From the NCBI GenBank assembly GCA_002733575.1, contig NVWB01000152.1, positions 1 to 64,000 on the forward strand: 64,000 bases of DNA. Direction: 5' to 3'. Both the position numbers and the translations under genes were made by a program. Shown piece by piece: positions 44,548-54,423 of this stretch (its first letter is position 1; every line of letters begins with the position of its first letter). The notes under the pieces are model-generated. The model had not been told where the DNA came from, searched no databases, and saw only the letters and a program-made list of their open reading frames with translations. Source of the DNA: Blastopirellula sp. (GTDB lineage Bacteria > Planctomycetota > Planctomycetia > Pirellulales > Pirellulaceae).

Positions 44548-46281
44548 ATGACTGCCGTTGACCCTATCTCAAAATTGCTTGCTCAGGAAGAAATTCCTGT
44601 GCCGCATGAATCAATTCATCAAGGCAGTTTCCTGTTGGATATGTTGCTAGAACAGCAACAAGATTTAACCGCAGTCGAGCGTTTCTCGAATCTGCACGAA
44701 AGCGGAGACATTCCAGATCAGGCACAATACTATCGCAAACTGATGCCAGCCAACCCGCCTGGGCCTGGTCAACAATATGCGTTTGATGTGGACCTCGATA
44801 GCTGTTCTGGCTGCAAAGCGTGTGTCACAGCTTGCCATACACTCAACGGTTTGGATGAAGACGAAACTTGGCGTGATGTTGGCATGATGTGCGGCGGCAC
44901 CAGCCAACAGCCGGCCATGCAGCATGTGACCACGGCTTGTCATCACTGTGTTGAACCGGCCTGCATGATCGCCTGCCCGGTCGATGCGTATGTAAAAGAT
45001 GAAGTCACCGGCATTGTCAAACATTTAGACGACCAATGTATTGGCTGCAAATACTGCACACTGGCCTGTCCGTACGAAGTGCCAAAATACAATCACAAAA
45101 AGGGCATCGTCCGCAAGTGCGATATGTGTACCACGCGTTTGTCCAACGACGAAGCGCCCGCTTGTGTACAGGCTTGTCCACACGAAGCAATTCGCATTCA
45201 AATCATCGACATCGATCAAGTCAGCGAAGATGCAGAAGCATCGCCGTTCTTACCAGCTACGCCTGATCCACAAATCACACTGCCGACCACCACGTATCGC
45301 ACGAAGAAAATCTTCCCACGCAATTTCCTGCCCGCCGATTACTTTAACGTCAGCCCTCAATCGCCTCATTGGCCGTTGGTCATTATGTTGGTGCTAACAC
45401 AACTGTCAGTTGGCGGTTTTGTGGCAGGTCTCTCGTTAGAATTCGCACTGCCGGTTGAGCTGTGGGAAATCATGCGTCCGTTTCATGCTACCGGGGCCTT
45501 ATTGTTTGGGCTGCTTGCATTAAGTTCCAGTGTGTTTCATTTGGGGCGACCTCTTTACGCTTTTCGGGCTGTGTTGGGCTTACGCCATTCGTGGCTCAGC
45601 CGAGAAATTTTGGCATTCGGCATCTTCGCCAAACTGGCCATCGTCTATGCGTTATGTGTTCACTTCCTCGGTTCCACTGAGTATGTATGGATCGAAGTGT
45701 TAAACATTTTGGCCTGGATGGTCTCGGCCACTGGCCTAATCGCCCTGTTTTGTTCGGCCATGATTTATATTTTCACCCGCAAAGAATTCTGGAGCCCCGT
45801 ACAAACAGGCGTCAAATTCACCCTCACGACTGCCGTACTTGGAGTCGCCTCGGTTTGGCTCAGTCTGTTGGTGCTCTCCACCGTGCAATCGTCCGAGTCG
45901 ATTGATGCCCTGTTATCGCAAGCAGGGCCTGTCTGCGGGAAGTTGTTGATTATATTTTCGGTCTTAAAATTAGGCTGGGAAGCCTCGCTCTTCACGCACT
46001 TATTAAGTCGCCAGATGACCTCCCTGAAACGGTCCGCCATGTTGATGACTCGCCAACTTTCTAGTTTTACGATGGCCCGTTTTGCTGCTGGTTTATTAGG
46101 TGGAATTATGATGCCAGCTTTTTTGCTGCAAAATCCATCAACCGCCGGCGAGCCTATCACCGTACAGTTCTTCATCTCGGTGGTGATCTTAGTGATCGCT
46201 TGTATTGTCGGCGAACTACTAGAACGCTACCTGTTTTTTGCCGCAGTCGCTTCGCCCCGTATGCCTGGAGGAATTCGCTGA
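44548..46281 (+). CDS. 4Fe-4S electron-transfer protein fused to a DmsC-like membrane anchor
   Basis: A 577-residue protein. Residues 1-75 are an uncharacterised N-terminus. Four 4Fe-4S motifs follow: [37 protein letters not shown] and CDMCTTR...CVQACP, as in DmsB/NrfC. From about residue 270 there are eight hydrophobic helices in the DmsC/NrfD style ([40 protein letters not shown]). This places electron transfer from quinol into the reductase gene product, whose ATG overlaps the stop (TGATG). Fusion of B and C subunits in one protein is unusual but consistent in this operon. Confidence 0.9.
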   Translation: MTAVDPISKLLAQEEIPVPHESIHQGSFLLDMLLEQQQDLTAVERFSNLHESGDIPDQAQYYRKLMPANPPGPGQQYAFDVDLDSCSGCKACVTACHTLNGLDEDETWRDVGMMCGGTSQQPAMQHVTTACHHCVEPACMIACPVDAYVKDEVTGIVKHLDDQCIGCKYCTLACPYEVPKYNHKKGIVRKCDMCTTRLSNDEAPACVQACPHEAIRIQIIDIDQVSEDAEASPFLPATPDPQITLPTTTYRTKKIFPRNFLPADYFNVSPQSPHWPLVIMLVLTQLSVGGFVAGLSLEFALPVELWEIMRPFHATGALLFGLLALSSSVFHLGRPLYAFRAVLGLRHSWLSREILAFGIFAKLAIVYALCVHFLGSTEYVWIEVLNILAWMVSATGLIALFCSAMIYIFTRKEFWSPVQTGVKFTLTTAVLGVASVWLSLLVLSTVQSSESIDALLSQAGPVCGKLLIIFSVLKLGWEASLFTHLLSRQMTSLKRSAMLMTRQLSSFTMARFAAGLLGGIMMPAFLLQNPSTAGEPITVQFFISVVILVIACIVGELLERYLFFAAVASPRMPGGIR

Positions 46282-48542
46282 TGAGTGCTGACTTACAAAC
46301 CGAAAACTCGCCAGAAAACGAATCGGATTCACCCAAGCCCAAAAAACCACCGCGTGAACTACCACAAATTCTGCACGCCAAACAAGGTCCACTCACGCGC
46401 GAACTTCTACTAGAGCCTGGCAACTTTGGACTAGGGCTTATGCCCGCTAAAAATAAGCCTGACTTGGTCACCAGTTCAGTTTGCGGCTACTGCTCGACCG
46501 GCTGTTCTTTGAATATTCACATCAAAGATCAAGAAGCGGTTGCGCTAACGCCCACCACCAATTATCCGGTCAACATGGGCATGGCCTGTCCCAAGGGTTG
46601 GGAATCCTTAACCGTTCTCAAATCAGACGACCGCGCCACCACGCCACTATTGCGTAACGAGTCCGGAAAGCTTCAGCCCATCGATTGGCACACCGCCGCA
46701 ACGACTTTCACCACACGCATGAAGGCCATTCAAGAAAAATATGGCAAAGAGTCGATCGCGTTTCTCGGCACGGGTCAGATACCAACCGAAGAAATGGCGT
46801 TCCTCGGCGCACTCACCAAGTTCGGCATGGGCATGCTGCATGGCGATGGCAACACGCGTCAGTGTATGGCCACCGCAGTGGTTGCTTACAAACAAGCGTT
46901 CGGTTTTGATGCACCGCCTTACACCTACGATGACTTTGAACAGTCGGACGTGATCGTATTGGTCGGCAGCAACTTGTGTATTGCCCATCCGATCATGTGG
47001 GAACGCGTGATGCGTAACCCAAACTCGCCGGAGATCATTGTCGTCGATCCGCGAATGACCGAAACCGCGATGTCGGCCACGCAGCATGCAGCAATTGAAC
47101 CCAAGTCAGACATGGCATTGCTGTATGGAATCGCTCGCATCTTGATCGAAGAAGACTGGGTCGATCAAGATTACATTAAACAACATACCAACGACTTTGC
47201 CGAATTCTCAGACCACGTTCAAGACTACGATCTAGATCGCGTCAGTGCCGACACCGGTTTGCCCAAAGAACAAATCGAACAGATCGCCAAAACTATCGCC
47301 GACGGAAAACGGGTCTCCTTCTGGTGGACCATGGGCGTCAACCAAAGTCATCAAGGCGTTCGTACTGCCCAGGCCATCATCAATTTAGCGTTGATGACCG
47401 GCAATATGGGCAAGCCTGGCACAGGGGCCAACTCCATCACAGGTCAGTGCAATGCGATGGGCTCGCGGTTGTTCAGTAACACGACGAACTTGCTAGGCGG
47501 ATATGATTTTGCGAACGCTGAAGATCGCAAGAAGGTTGCCGAGATTCTAGAGATCGATGAATCGTTGATCCCTGAAAAACTGGGCTTGCCGTACCATAAA
47601 ATTATGGAAGGAATCCTCAGCAAAAAGATTCGCGGTCTTTGGGTCATCTGCACTAATCCGGCCCATAGCTGGATCAACCAAGGCCAGGCCCGAGACATTT
47701 TAAGTCGGCTAGATTTCCTCGTCGTGCAAGACATGTATCACACCACCGAAACCGCAAAAATGGCCGACCTTGTTTTACCCGCCGCCGGTTGGGGTGAAAA
47801 AGAAGGGACGTTTATCAATTCCGAACGCCGATTCAGCGTGCTCAAAAAAGTGTCGCCAGCACCGGGCCAAGCACTGGCCGACTTTTCGATCTTCCGCCTG
47901 ATTGCCGACTACTGGGGCTGCGGCAACCTGTTCAAAAAATGGACCTCGCCGGAAGCCGTGTTCCAAATGATGAAGCAGTTAAGCAAAGACCAACCGTGTG
48001 ATTTCTCCGGCATCGAAGACTACCAGGCCATTGACCAATCTGGCGGAATTCAGTGGCCCTATCCCGCAGAGTCACCCAATACCGAACAACAACGCCGGCT
48101 GTTTGAAGATGGCAAGTATTACCACGCCGATCAACGGGCAAAGTTTTTGTTTGAAGACCCGACTGACATGCCCGAGAAACCCAGCGAGAAATATCCGATG
48201 CTGCTGCTCACCGGTCGCGGCTCCGCATCGCAGTGGCACACACAAACCAGAACATCGAAGTCGGCTGTCCTCCGCAAGCTCTACCCCAAAAGACCCTACA
48301 TCGAAATCAACCCGATGGATGCCCGTCGGTTATCAATTCAACCTGGCGATAAAGTGGTGGTCCGCTCGCAACGCGGCCGCGTCCGCGTCAAAGCGTTTCT
48401 CACGCAAGCCGTCAAACCGGGCCAAGTCTTTATGTCAATGCACTACGAAGCCACCAACCAACTAACCCACGCCTCGTTCGACCCCTACTCCAAACAACCG
48501 TCTTATAAAGCCTGTGCGGTGAGAGTGGATGCTGGGGTTTGA
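46281..48542 (+). CDS. Molybdopterin-dependent nitrate reductase, catalytic subunit (Nas/Nar-like)
   Basis: A 753-residue molybdoenzyme of the bis-MGD family. Cluster cysteines: C68, C71, C75 (CGYCSTGC) and C103 (ACPKGWE). Cys195 ([12 protein letters not shown]) is in the position that ligates molybdenum in Nap/Nas enzymes. No Tat signal is seen, so it is cytoplasmic, as assimilatory enzymes are. The C-terminal MopB domain ([34 protein letters not shown]) follows. ATG 46281 has GGAGGAATTC upstream and a one-base overlap with the previous stop. A formate-dehydrogenase-type role cannot be excluded without comparison, but the transporter beside it favours nitrate. Confidence 0.9.
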   Translation: MSADLQTENSPENESDSPKPKKPPRELPQILHAKQGPLTRELLLEPGNFGLGLMPAKNKPDLVTSSVCGYCSTGCSLNIHIKDQEAVALTPTTNYPVNMGMACPKGWESLTVLKSDDRATTPLLRNESGKLQPIDWHTAATTFTTRMKAIQEKYGKESIAFLGTGQIPTEEMAFLGALTKFGMGMLHGDGNTRQCMATAVVAYKQAFGFDAPPYTYDDFEQSDVIVLVGSNLCIAHPIMWERVMRNPNSPEIIVVDPRMTETAMSATQHAAIEPKSDMALLYGIARILIEEDWVDQDYIKQHTNDFAEFSDHVQDYDLDRVSADTGLPKEQIEQIAKTIADGKRVSFWWTMGVNQSHQGVRTAQAIINLALMTGNMGKPGTGANSITGQCNAMGSRLFSNTTNLLGGYDFANAEDRKKVAEILEIDESLIPEKLGLPYHKIMEGILSKKIRGLWVICTNPAHSWINQGQARDILSRLDFLVVQDMYHTTETAKMADLVLPAAGWGEKEGTFINSERRFSVLKKVSPAPGQALADFSIFRLIADYWGCGNLFKKWTSPEAVFQMMKQLSKDQPCDFSGIEDYQAIDQSGGIQWPYPAESPNTEQQRRLFEDGKYYHADQRAKFLFEDPTDMPEKPSEKYPMLLLTGRGSASQWHTQTRTSKSAVLRKLYPKRPYIEINPMDARRLSIQPGDKVVVRSQRGRVRVKAFLTQAVKPGQVFMSMHYEATNQLTHASFDPYSKQPSYKACAVRVDAGV

Positions 48543-48556
48543 TCTTTGGGATTTTC

Positions 48557-48589
48557 TTTGTGGTATTCGCCTTGGAGTTGTGATATATT
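48557..48589 (+). promoter_or_regulatory. Shared promoter-like element, site 1
   Basis: TTTGTGG, 14 bases, TTGTGATATATT. It is 102 bases upstream of the 48692 gene start and also lies just after the nitrate reductase stop. Identical layout recurs at sites 2-7 in this region. Confidence 0.65.
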
Positions 48590-48691
48590 TAAAACTTCAC
48601 TGATTCGAACTAGATCGCAAAACTGCGGGATTTGGTTATTGTATTTTTGCGGTTTGATTTTGTTATCCTAAAGGACTCTGTGTAACGCATT

Positions 48692-49372
48692 ATGCATTTG
48701 GTCACGGTTACTGACACGAACGCCGATGCAAACTGCCGCGATACGGTTGGCGGTTCGCTCTTTATGCCGCCCGGTAAACCAGTTCCGCGATGCCGTATTT
48801 GCGACGCGAAAATGGTGCTCTTTTTCCAGTTCGATGTCCGATCTAGATTCGAGATTCCGTTCAAGGAAGGCTCTCATTTACTCGTTTTCATGTGTCCAAC
48901 ACACAATGAACCGCCTAGTTTGCCCTCGATTTACGACAACTCACCACTACCGGAGTCGTATTGGGATGCAGACGACGGCCATTTTTCGCTGCTCCTGTTT
49001 CCTCCTACCGAACTTAAATCGAATGGGCAGCTAGACGCATACATCGCGCCATATTCGCTTGCATTCGAACGTTCACAAGAAGAGATACAGGACTTTGATG
49101 ACTTCAAAGTAGGCTCATACGACTTCAAGATTGGAGGCGTGCCAGGCTGGATGAATTATCGCATCGCCAAACAGTGTACGTGCGGTGGGGAAATGTCTTT
49201 CATTTGCCAGACCCCTGATGGCTTTGGGTTCAAACAAACCACCAACGCCCCCGAACAACCTGACTCCTTCTCTTCCAGTGAATACTGTTTATTCCTTGGC
49301 AATCAGGTATATATCCTTGCGTGCAATCGTCAATGTGACCCTCGTGCAGTGATTGCCGGATGTGACAATTGA
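48692..49372 (+). CDS. Hypothetical protein with zinc-binding and DUF1963-like features
   Basis: A 226-residue protein. The N-terminal GGSLFMPPGKPVPRCRICDA then KMVLFFQF resembles the start of DUF1963/YwqG proteins (a glycine-proline loop, CxxC, then a hydrophobic strand), and later CTCGGEMSFICQTPDG adds two more cysteines, suggesting one zinc site. The likeness is by eye. DUF1963 proteins are of unknown function, sometimes close to toxin immunity families. The start has only a distant GGA; ATG 48692 is used because the frame is open upstream with no better start. A promoter-like element lies at 48557-48589. Confidence 0.62.
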   Translation: MHLVTVTDTNADANCRDTVGGSLFMPPGKPVPRCRICDAKMVLFFQFDVRSRFEIPFKEGSHLLVFMCPTHNEPPSLPSIYDNSPLPESYWDADDGHFSLLLFPPTELKSNGQLDAYIAPYSLAFERSQEEIQDFDDFKVGSYDFKIGGVPGWMNYRIAKQCTCGGEMSFICQTPDGFGFKQTTNAPEQPDSFSSSEYCLFLGNQVYILACNRQCDPRAVIAGCDN

Positions 49373-49441
49373 TGGTCATTTCACCGATATATTAATATCG
49401 ACTATTGCGATGCTGCTTGTTGTGTAGAATCACAGAACAGA

Positions 49442-49470
49442 CAGGCGGCTGACAAGCAGACCACCCTACG
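49442..49470 (+). repeat. Short intergenic repeat, GGCGGCTGACAAGCAG type, copy 3
   Basis: CAGGCGGCTGACAAGCAG then ACCACCCTACG; it matches 2206-2240 in its core and is located just upstream of the 49479 gene. Confidence 0.55.
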
Positions 49471-49478
49471 AGACTCAT

Positions 49479-50135
49479 ATGATAAAATCGGTCCTGTCAT
49501 GGCTCCTTGCACTCACTCTTATTACCGGTTGCCAGCCAAGGCACGATAATACCCCGACCCCGATCCAAGAAACAACAACAGTGACGCTAGAACATCAACT
49601 CGAAACGCTTAGCCAACTGGGTTTAACCCTTAATGATGGCGTTACTATTGATGACCTGCTTTACTCAGAGGACCGTGAAGAATACGAAAACGAACCGTAC
49701 GACATGATCCTGTTTATGCTTGGTTCGGAAATCGAACGTGAACCATGGGGACGAAACATATGTGACATCGCATGGAACTTTGACCTCGAATGTATTGAGG
49801 AGACTGGCTCGTATGTGACAATTGTCAATAATCTTTGTCGTGTTGCCGGCAAGCCACAATTGATCACTGATCTGGAAGACTTTGTTGATTTTAAAAACGG
49901 CAAAGCGTGGTTGAAATATACAATGGATGGCGAGACACGCCACTACACTGTTCCAGTCGACACTGATTGGGCCGATCCAGACACCATAAGTGTTGTGATG
50001 GAGGATATAGAACGCGATGGAAAAAGATTCTATGCGAAAGACAATGGACAAGCCTCTATATGGTTCTATCTCGATACTGACACTGCCGACAAACTGAATC
50101 TGTTGACAGACAATGCGTTGAGAACCAACCGCTAG
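49479..50135 (+). CDS. Hypothetical lipoprotein
   Basis: A protein of 218 residues with a lipoprotein signal, MIKSVLSWLLALTLITGC (lipobox LITGC). The exported part is acidic (DDLLYSEDREEYENEPYDM) and mixed alpha/beta, with two cysteines in RNICDIAWNFDLECIEE that could pair. No family recognised. Upstream is a short repeat, with a -10-like TAGAAT at 49424 or nearby; palindromic CGATAT-ATTA-ATATCG is at 49384-49399. It is followed by the 50211 gene on the same strand. Confidence 0.75.
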   Translation: MIKSVLSWLLALTLITGCQPRHDNTPTPIQETTTVTLEHQLETLSQLGLTLNDGVTIDDLLYSEDREEYENEPYDMILFMLGSEIEREPWGRNICDIAWNFDLECIEETGSYVTIVNNLCRVAGKPQLITDLEDFVDFKNGKAWLKYTMDGETRHYTVPVDTDWADPDTISVVMEDIERDGKRFYAKDNGQASIWFYLDTDTADKLNLLTDNALRTNR

Positions 50136-50210
50136 TGAGCCTTGGATGGAGAATAATTCCAAGATGGATGAAAAACTCACCCAACCTGCCTTATATATTG
50201 AGTACACTCA

Positions 50211-50558
50211 ATGAATTCTGAATCCGTCAATTTCGATTTACTGTTTGATGCAGACGAGTATCGAAGTTCTGGACACGGCCCATTTACATTCTTCGCATAT
50301 CCCACGACTCTTGCGGTGGCAAATGGATTACCGCCGGATGAGGATGCGTGTCAATTCCTTGGCGAAGTGCAGAAACGTGGCATTGATGTTACAATTTGGT
50401 CAACTAGTCCAGCTGAAAACACAACCTACTTCGCTTGCCGCAAAGACGATATCCAACGTTTATTTCAAGTTCTGCAAGAACTCGAAAAGCCTGACTTCTT
50501 TGGAGAAAATTTTTGCTATGAGCGAACCGAAGAGCTATTCAGAAAGGCTAATCAGTGA
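50211..50558 (+). CDS. Hypothetical protein
   Basis: A soluble protein of 115 residues. Reads as a mixed fold (NFDLLFDADEYRSSGHGPFT, CQFLGEVQKRGIDVTIWSTS, DDIQRLFQVLQELEKPDFF). I recognise no family, though the size and shape resemble ribosome- or immunity-type small regulators. TGAGT-AC-ACTCA sits directly before the ATG and no Shine-Dalgarno is apparent; TATATT at 50193-50198 could be a -10 box giving an almost leaderless transcript. Confidence 0.68.
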   Translation: MNSESVNFDLLFDADEYRSSGHGPFTFFAYPTTLAVANGLPPDEDACQFLGEVQKRGIDVTIWSTSPAENTTYFACRKDDIQRLFQVLQELEKPDFFGENFCYERTEELFRKANQ

Positions 50559-50611
50559 AGTAACCAACGAGCGAAGTAAGGTGAATGAACATTCCATCTA
50601 AGTACCTGACT

Positions 50612-52033
50612 TCACCGGTAACCGTCAAAATCCTGCCCTGGTAGAATATTGGGATATTTCTTCATGCTCTTCTGTAGATCGGAAAGAATCTTCGAGACTG
50701 GACTCATCACCCAAGCATGGGCGTAGCCCTCATTTCCCCAAAGTTCAAAGCTTTCCTTCGGGTCCTCTTTGATGTCAAAGACTTGAGGGAATGTGTACTT
50801 CCGAATATACGAATGCGTTCCCTCTGCTGTAGCGAAGTGGACCTTCATATTCCGCCACTTGACCGCGAACACCGTGTCACCAACGTAGGTTACCACATGT
50901 TCACGTGCAGATTTTTCTTGACTACCAAGCAAGAAGGACGCCTGATTGATTCCATCAATGGGGCGGTCCGTGGGAATTCGCTTCTGTTCCCCGATGAGAT
51001 GTGCGATAGTTGGAAACCAGTCCAGGTCAGCCATAATCTCATCCGTGACCTTACTTGCGGCAATTCTACGAGGCCATCGGATCATGGCTGGCGTGCGCAT
51101 GCCACCTTCCCACGCAGTACTAAGACCGCCGCGCCAGGGGCCGTTCGATCCACCAACTTCGCCCGTGACGATTCCCGGAGATGGATAGTTTGCAGCACCG
51201 TTATCTCCGGTAAGAATCACGATGGTATTGTCCGCAATCCCGGCCGCGTTGATTGCGTCGAGCACTTGTCCCACGTTGTAATCGACTTCCAGCTTTGTGT
51301 CGGAATAGATACCAGCCTTCGACTTACCGGCAAAATCAGAATGCACTCCCCACGGTGGATGAAAGTGTGTGAATCCTAGATAGACAAAAAATGGTTTCTT
51401 TTCCTCTGATCGTGCGTTAATGAAATCAATTGCCTTTGCCGTTGAACGGCTGTCCATGGTTGCCTTGGCAGGGATGTCGTAAATTTCAGTCTTTTGAGAT
51501 GGCTTGCCTTTTACACCAGCCCAGAAATGTGGCACTTCGGCCACGGTAGGGTCGAACTGCGGGGTGCTGGTGTATGCTGCCGCATTCGAACCCTCGTTGA
51601 TGCCCCACCACTCATCAAAGCCCTGGTCATTGGGGTGACGTCCAACCTTAGATCCCACGTGCCACTTTCCATATAAGGCCGTTGCATAACCTGAGTCTGA
51701 TAGTAGTTCCGCGATCGTGTACTCCCACGGTGCCATCCCGTCAGGCTCACCTGGTGCAGCAACCTTCTGCGTACCCATGCGAATTGGATAGCGGCCCGTC
51801 ATGATCGCCGAACGAGTAGGAGTGCACTGGTTTTGTACATTGAAGTTCGTGAATCGCAATCCCTGCGATGCGAAAGCATCAATGCGTGGCGTCTCCACCG
51901 TACTTCCCTGAACACTGATATCACCCCATCCCCAATTGTCAACAAGCATGTAAACAATGTTGGGCTTTTCTTGAGCCGATAAGTCCGCAGCACTAAAAAT
52001 AACAAAGCATAATGCAACCAGGATATTCTTCAT
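50612..52033 (-). CDS. Secreted sulfatase (arylsulfatase family)
   Basis: A protein of 473 residues from ATG 52033 (an earlier start would add 16 residues before the signal). Signal peptide about 1-20 (ending DLSAQE). The formylglycine site is CTPTR at 70-74, followed by SAIMTGRYPIRMG. NIVYMLVDNWGWGDI gives the first metal ligands, KWHVGSKVGRHP follows, and VILTGDNGAANYPSPG supplies the second metal site. Substrate unknown. A promoter-like element of the shared type lies upstream at 52103-52135, which ties this otherwise typical sulfatase to the small-gene region around it. Confidence 0.94.
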   Translation of the reverse strand: MKNILVALCFVIFSAADLSAQEKPNIVYMLVDNWGWGDISVQGSTVETPRIDAFASQGLRFTNFNVQNQCTPTRSAIMTGRYPIRMGTQKVAAPGEPDGMAPWEYTIAELLSDSGYATALYGKWHVGSKVGRHPNDQGFDEWWGINEGSNAAAYTSTPQFDPTVAEVPHFWAGVKGKPSQKTEIYDIPAKATMDSRSTAKAIDFINARSEEKKPFFVYLGFTHFHPPWGVHSDFAGKSKAGIYSDTKLEVDYNVGQVLDAINAAGIADNTIVILTGDNGAANYPSPGIVTGEVGGSNGPWRGGLSTAWEGGMRTPAMIRWPRRIAASKVTDEIMADLDWFPTIAHLIGEQKRIPTDRPIDGINQASFLLGSQEKSAREHVVTYVGDTVFAVKWRNMKVHFATAEGTHSYIRKYTFPQVFDIKEDPKESFELWGNEGYAHAWVMSPVSKILSDLQKSMKKYPNILPGQDFDGYR

Positions 52034-52102
52034 TTGACTCTGATGCCTTCTCAATGGTGAATAAACAGAATTGGACAGCAACTGTAGGGAACAGCAAAAA
52101 CA

Positions 52103-52135
52103 AATATATCACACGATCTAGGCGTATTCAACAAA
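52103..52135 (-). promoter_or_regulatory. Shared promoter-like element, site 2 (minus strand)
   Basis: Reading the minus strand: TTTGTTG, 14 bases, GTGTGATATATT, 69 bases before the sulfatase ATG at 52033. Orientation matches the gene. Confidence 0.65.
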
Positions 52136-52165
52136 AAACAGTGCCGTGCATTGATTAGATACAAG

Positions 52166-52190
52166 GGTGGATGAACTTTATTCACCCACC
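52166..52190. repeat. GTGGATGAA hairpin repeat, copy b
   Basis: GGTGGATGAA, five-base loop CTTTA, TTCACCCACC: a ten-base stem with one mismatch. It precedes the element at 52197-52239, as copy d precedes 56074-56116. Confidence 0.65.
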
Positions 52191-52196
52191 TTCAAA

Positions 52197-52239
52197 CGGT
52201 TTTCCATTGAAATTGATCCTCAGATGTTTTAAACTCTAG
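52197..52239 (+). promoter_or_regulatory. Second recurring upstream element, copy 1
   Basis: CGGTTTTCCATTGAAAT...CAGATGTTTTAAACTCTAG aligns without gaps to 56074-56116 over 43 bases. Each is preceded by a GTGGATGAA-type hairpin and lies 70-120 bases upstream of a plus-strand gene. TTGAAA and TTAAAC could be its -35 and -10. Confidence 0.5.
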
Positions 52240-52309
52240 GCATCTCAGAATATCAAAGAGCAGAAATGCTAGGAGTGATGAAGAATAATTCAATTTCGGT
52301 GAATAAATT

Positions 52310-52813
52310 ATGAAGCCAAGTATCTACAACGTGGAGTTAATTGGTAGTGGGATTTTAGCAGTCATGGCTAAACCTGTTGCTGGTGAATGGATCGAAGATG
52401 AATTCTTGGGAATCGCAAACGCGGGCATCCTTCAAATTGTTTCATTACTCGAAATAGATGAGGCCGTGTCAGTTGGATTACAAGAAGAAGAGTCTCTGTG
52501 TATAAAAAATGGAATCAAATATATTTCATTTGCGATACGTGACAGGTGCCTACCTGAATCTGTAAACGAATTCGGTAAGTTTACAAAGCGTCTTTATCAA
52601 GAGATTGCCGGTGGAATAAATACGGTAATACATTGTCGCGCGGGAATTGGTCGAACTGGTATCGTCGCTGCTGGTGTTCTATTACATTGTGGTTTTGATC
52701 CCAACGAAGCATTTGAGCACATCTCATCAAAGCGAGGCATACAAGTTCCTGATACAGAGGAACAACGAGAATGGGTAATATCAAACCATAATGACATTAT
52801 GAATCCGACCTAA
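52310..52813 (+). CDS. Dual-specificity/tyrosine protein phosphatase-like protein
   Basis: A cytoplasmic protein of 167 residues with the signature loop HCRAGIGR at 108-115 (nucleophile Cys109, Arg115) followed by TGIVAAGVLLHCGFDPNEAF. The general acid aspartate could be Asp in SFAIRDRCLPE. Preceded by GILQIVSLLEIDEAVSVGLQ. Family members remove phosphate from proteins, phosphoinositides or RNA 5' ends; the target is unknown. Upstream lie a hairpin and a recurring element. Confidence 0.87.
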   Translation: MKPSIYNVELIGSGILAVMAKPVAGEWIEDEFLGIANAGILQIVSLLEIDEAVSVGLQEEESLCIKNGIKYISFAIRDRCLPESVNEFGKFTKRLYQEIAGGINTVIHCRAGIGRTGIVAAGVLLHCGFDPNEAFEHISSKRGIQVPDTEEQREWVISNHNDIMNPT

Positions 52814-52842
52814 ACCTACTCCAAAGCCTAGGAAATAATCAA

Positions 52843-53580
52843 ATGAAAAACCCCCTACAATTATTCCCCGCGTTCCTATTCATAATCTTCCTCTCGATGC
52901 ACTCCACACTAATCGCAGAAGAAAAAAAGGAACCGGGTTTTACTTCGATCTTCGATGGCAAGACGCTGACAGGGTGGGAAGTTAGTGCAGAAAAAAGTGT
53001 GGGGGCTTGGAAGGTCGAGGATGGATATCTTGCTGGTAACGGAGACAAGGGCGGGCGAGGTTATCTTGTGTACACGAAAGACAAACAACTGGCCAATTTT
53101 GAACTCAAGTTCTCTTATCGATTTCCCGTAGTTGGCCAGGCTGCAAACAGTGGAGTGAATATCCGTGCAATCGAGGACAAGACAGGAAAAAGAGACTATC
53201 AGGCCTATCATGCTGATCTTGGCCATGTGGGAATCGGCGGACGCGTTTTAGGTGCGTGGGATTTTCATACCCCAGGCCGTAAAGAACATCGTTGTTTTCG
53301 AGGTGACAGTTTGGTGATCGGCAAAAACGATCAACCGACCATCTCGGCCATAACAGACGGGCTTAATCAAGAGGACATCAAAAAGAACGAATGGAATGAC
53401 GTTCATATCGTAGCCAAAGATAATCACTTCCAATTATTCATCAACGGAAAACTGGCCTCGGAGTTCACAGAACATCTACCTGATTCAAAACGATTACAAA
53501 AAGGAATGCTTCAACTCCAACTACACGACCCTGGAATGATCGTGCATTTTAAGAATATACGATTGAAAATCACGGATTGA
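52843..53580 (+). CDS. Secreted DUF1080 (3-keto-disaccharide hydrolase) family protein
   Basis: A protein of 245 residues with a signal peptide at about 1-24 (NPLQLFPAFLFIIFLSMHST). The domain has FTSIFDGKTLTGWEVSAEKS, AWKVEDGYLAGNG, ELKFSYRFPVVGQAANSGVN and KNEWNDVHIVAKDNHFQLFI, matching DUF1080, a jellyroll fold with reported activity on 3-keto-glycosides in related organisms. It starts 29 bases after the phosphatase gene on the same strand; they could share a transcript. Confidence 0.92.
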   Translation: MKNPLQLFPAFLFIIFLSMHSTLIAEEKKEPGFTSIFDGKTLTGWEVSAEKSVGAWKVEDGYLAGNGDKGGRGYLVYTKDKQLANFELKFSYRFPVVGQAANSGVNIRAIEDKTGKRDYQAYHADLGHVGIGGRVLGAWDFHTPGRKEHRCFRGDSLVIGKNDQPTISAITDGLNQEDIKKNEWNDVHIVAKDNHFQLFINGKLASEFTEHLPDSKRLQKGMLQLQLHDPGMIVHFKNIRLKITD

Positions 53581-53633
53581 TCTCAAAGAAGAATGATGCG
53601 GGCGATCTTGAGACACCGGAGCGTAGGGTGAAA

Positions 53634-54188
53634 CTACCCCGAAATCCTTGCATTAGGAAACTCATCCAACAGCTTCGCGTAAATCGGCACGGTGCGTAAT
53701 ATCTCTTGAAGTTTGGCTTGGTTACGCATTTTTTTAAGCTCAGCGTGATGTTCGGTTCTTGCGATGATCGGAACATAGACACCCCTGTCATGTCCATGCG
53801 ACTGTGAGGCTTTATCTGAATCGACGAACAGATCAAGACAGATCACCACGGGCAGAATCAACAATTGAAAAAACAATATAAACCAGTCACCCATGGACGA
53901 GCCCTTGAGCCATTTTGATTCGCAAAGCACAAAAAGCTGACACGAATCTGTCGTGGGATAACCAGAAACCGCACACGTATCACCCCAAGGTAATTCTCCT
54001 TCTTGAACCATCCGGTTAATGGTGTCCATCGTGTTCGATTCATACGCCGCTTTGCCTGCCGTCTTACGCAAAGCACTCAACATCGGCACGTTCACCACTT
54101 GCCCACAAGTACAAGTAACCTCAGAACCGGCCTGCGCAGCCGAGACTTCAATCTGGTTTCCACATTCGCAGGCAAGAGAGTACGGCAT
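53634..54188 (-). CDS. Zinc-ribbon protein with a membrane segment
   Basis: A protein of 184 residues. LACECGNQIEV...VTCTCGQVVNVP at the start is a CxC...CxC-type ribbon common in planctomycete proteins. A hydrophobic stretch (DWFILFFQLLILPVVICLDL) is at about 104-123. The C-terminal part is polar and partly helical. Unknown function; convergent with the DUF1080 gene. Confidence 0.75.
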   Translation of the reverse strand: MPYSLACECGNQIEVSAAQAGSEVTCTCGQVVNVPMLSALRKTAGKAAYESNTMDTINRMVQEGELPWGDTCAVSGYPTTDSCQLFVLCESKWLKGSSMGDWFILFFQLLILPVVICLDLFVDSDKASQSHGHDRGVYVPIIARTEHHAELKKMRNQAKLQEILRTVPIYAKLLDEFPNARISG

Positions 54189-54310
54189 GACAGTTCAAAA
54201 TTCTCTGAAGAAGGATGACATGAGAAGCACTGTATGTTATCGGAAGAGAAACCCAAGATCAATCATTGGTTCCTGCGTCTTTACTCACGGCTTGGATTAT
54301 GCATCAGTAT

Positions 54311-54343
54311 TTTGTGGCTATCACGCAGGCGTTGTGATATATT
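54311..54343 (+). promoter_or_regulatory. Shared promoter-like element, site 3
   Basis: TTTGTGG, 14 bases, TTGTGATATATT, 80 bases upstream of the SMI1-like gene start. Confidence 0.65.
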
Positions 54344-54423
54344 CATTGCTGCTGTTCTCCGCTTGACCATAAAAGTTCGGTCTTGCCCCCCGTTGGTCAC
54401 CTGTTATCGAAGGAAACATCTCC

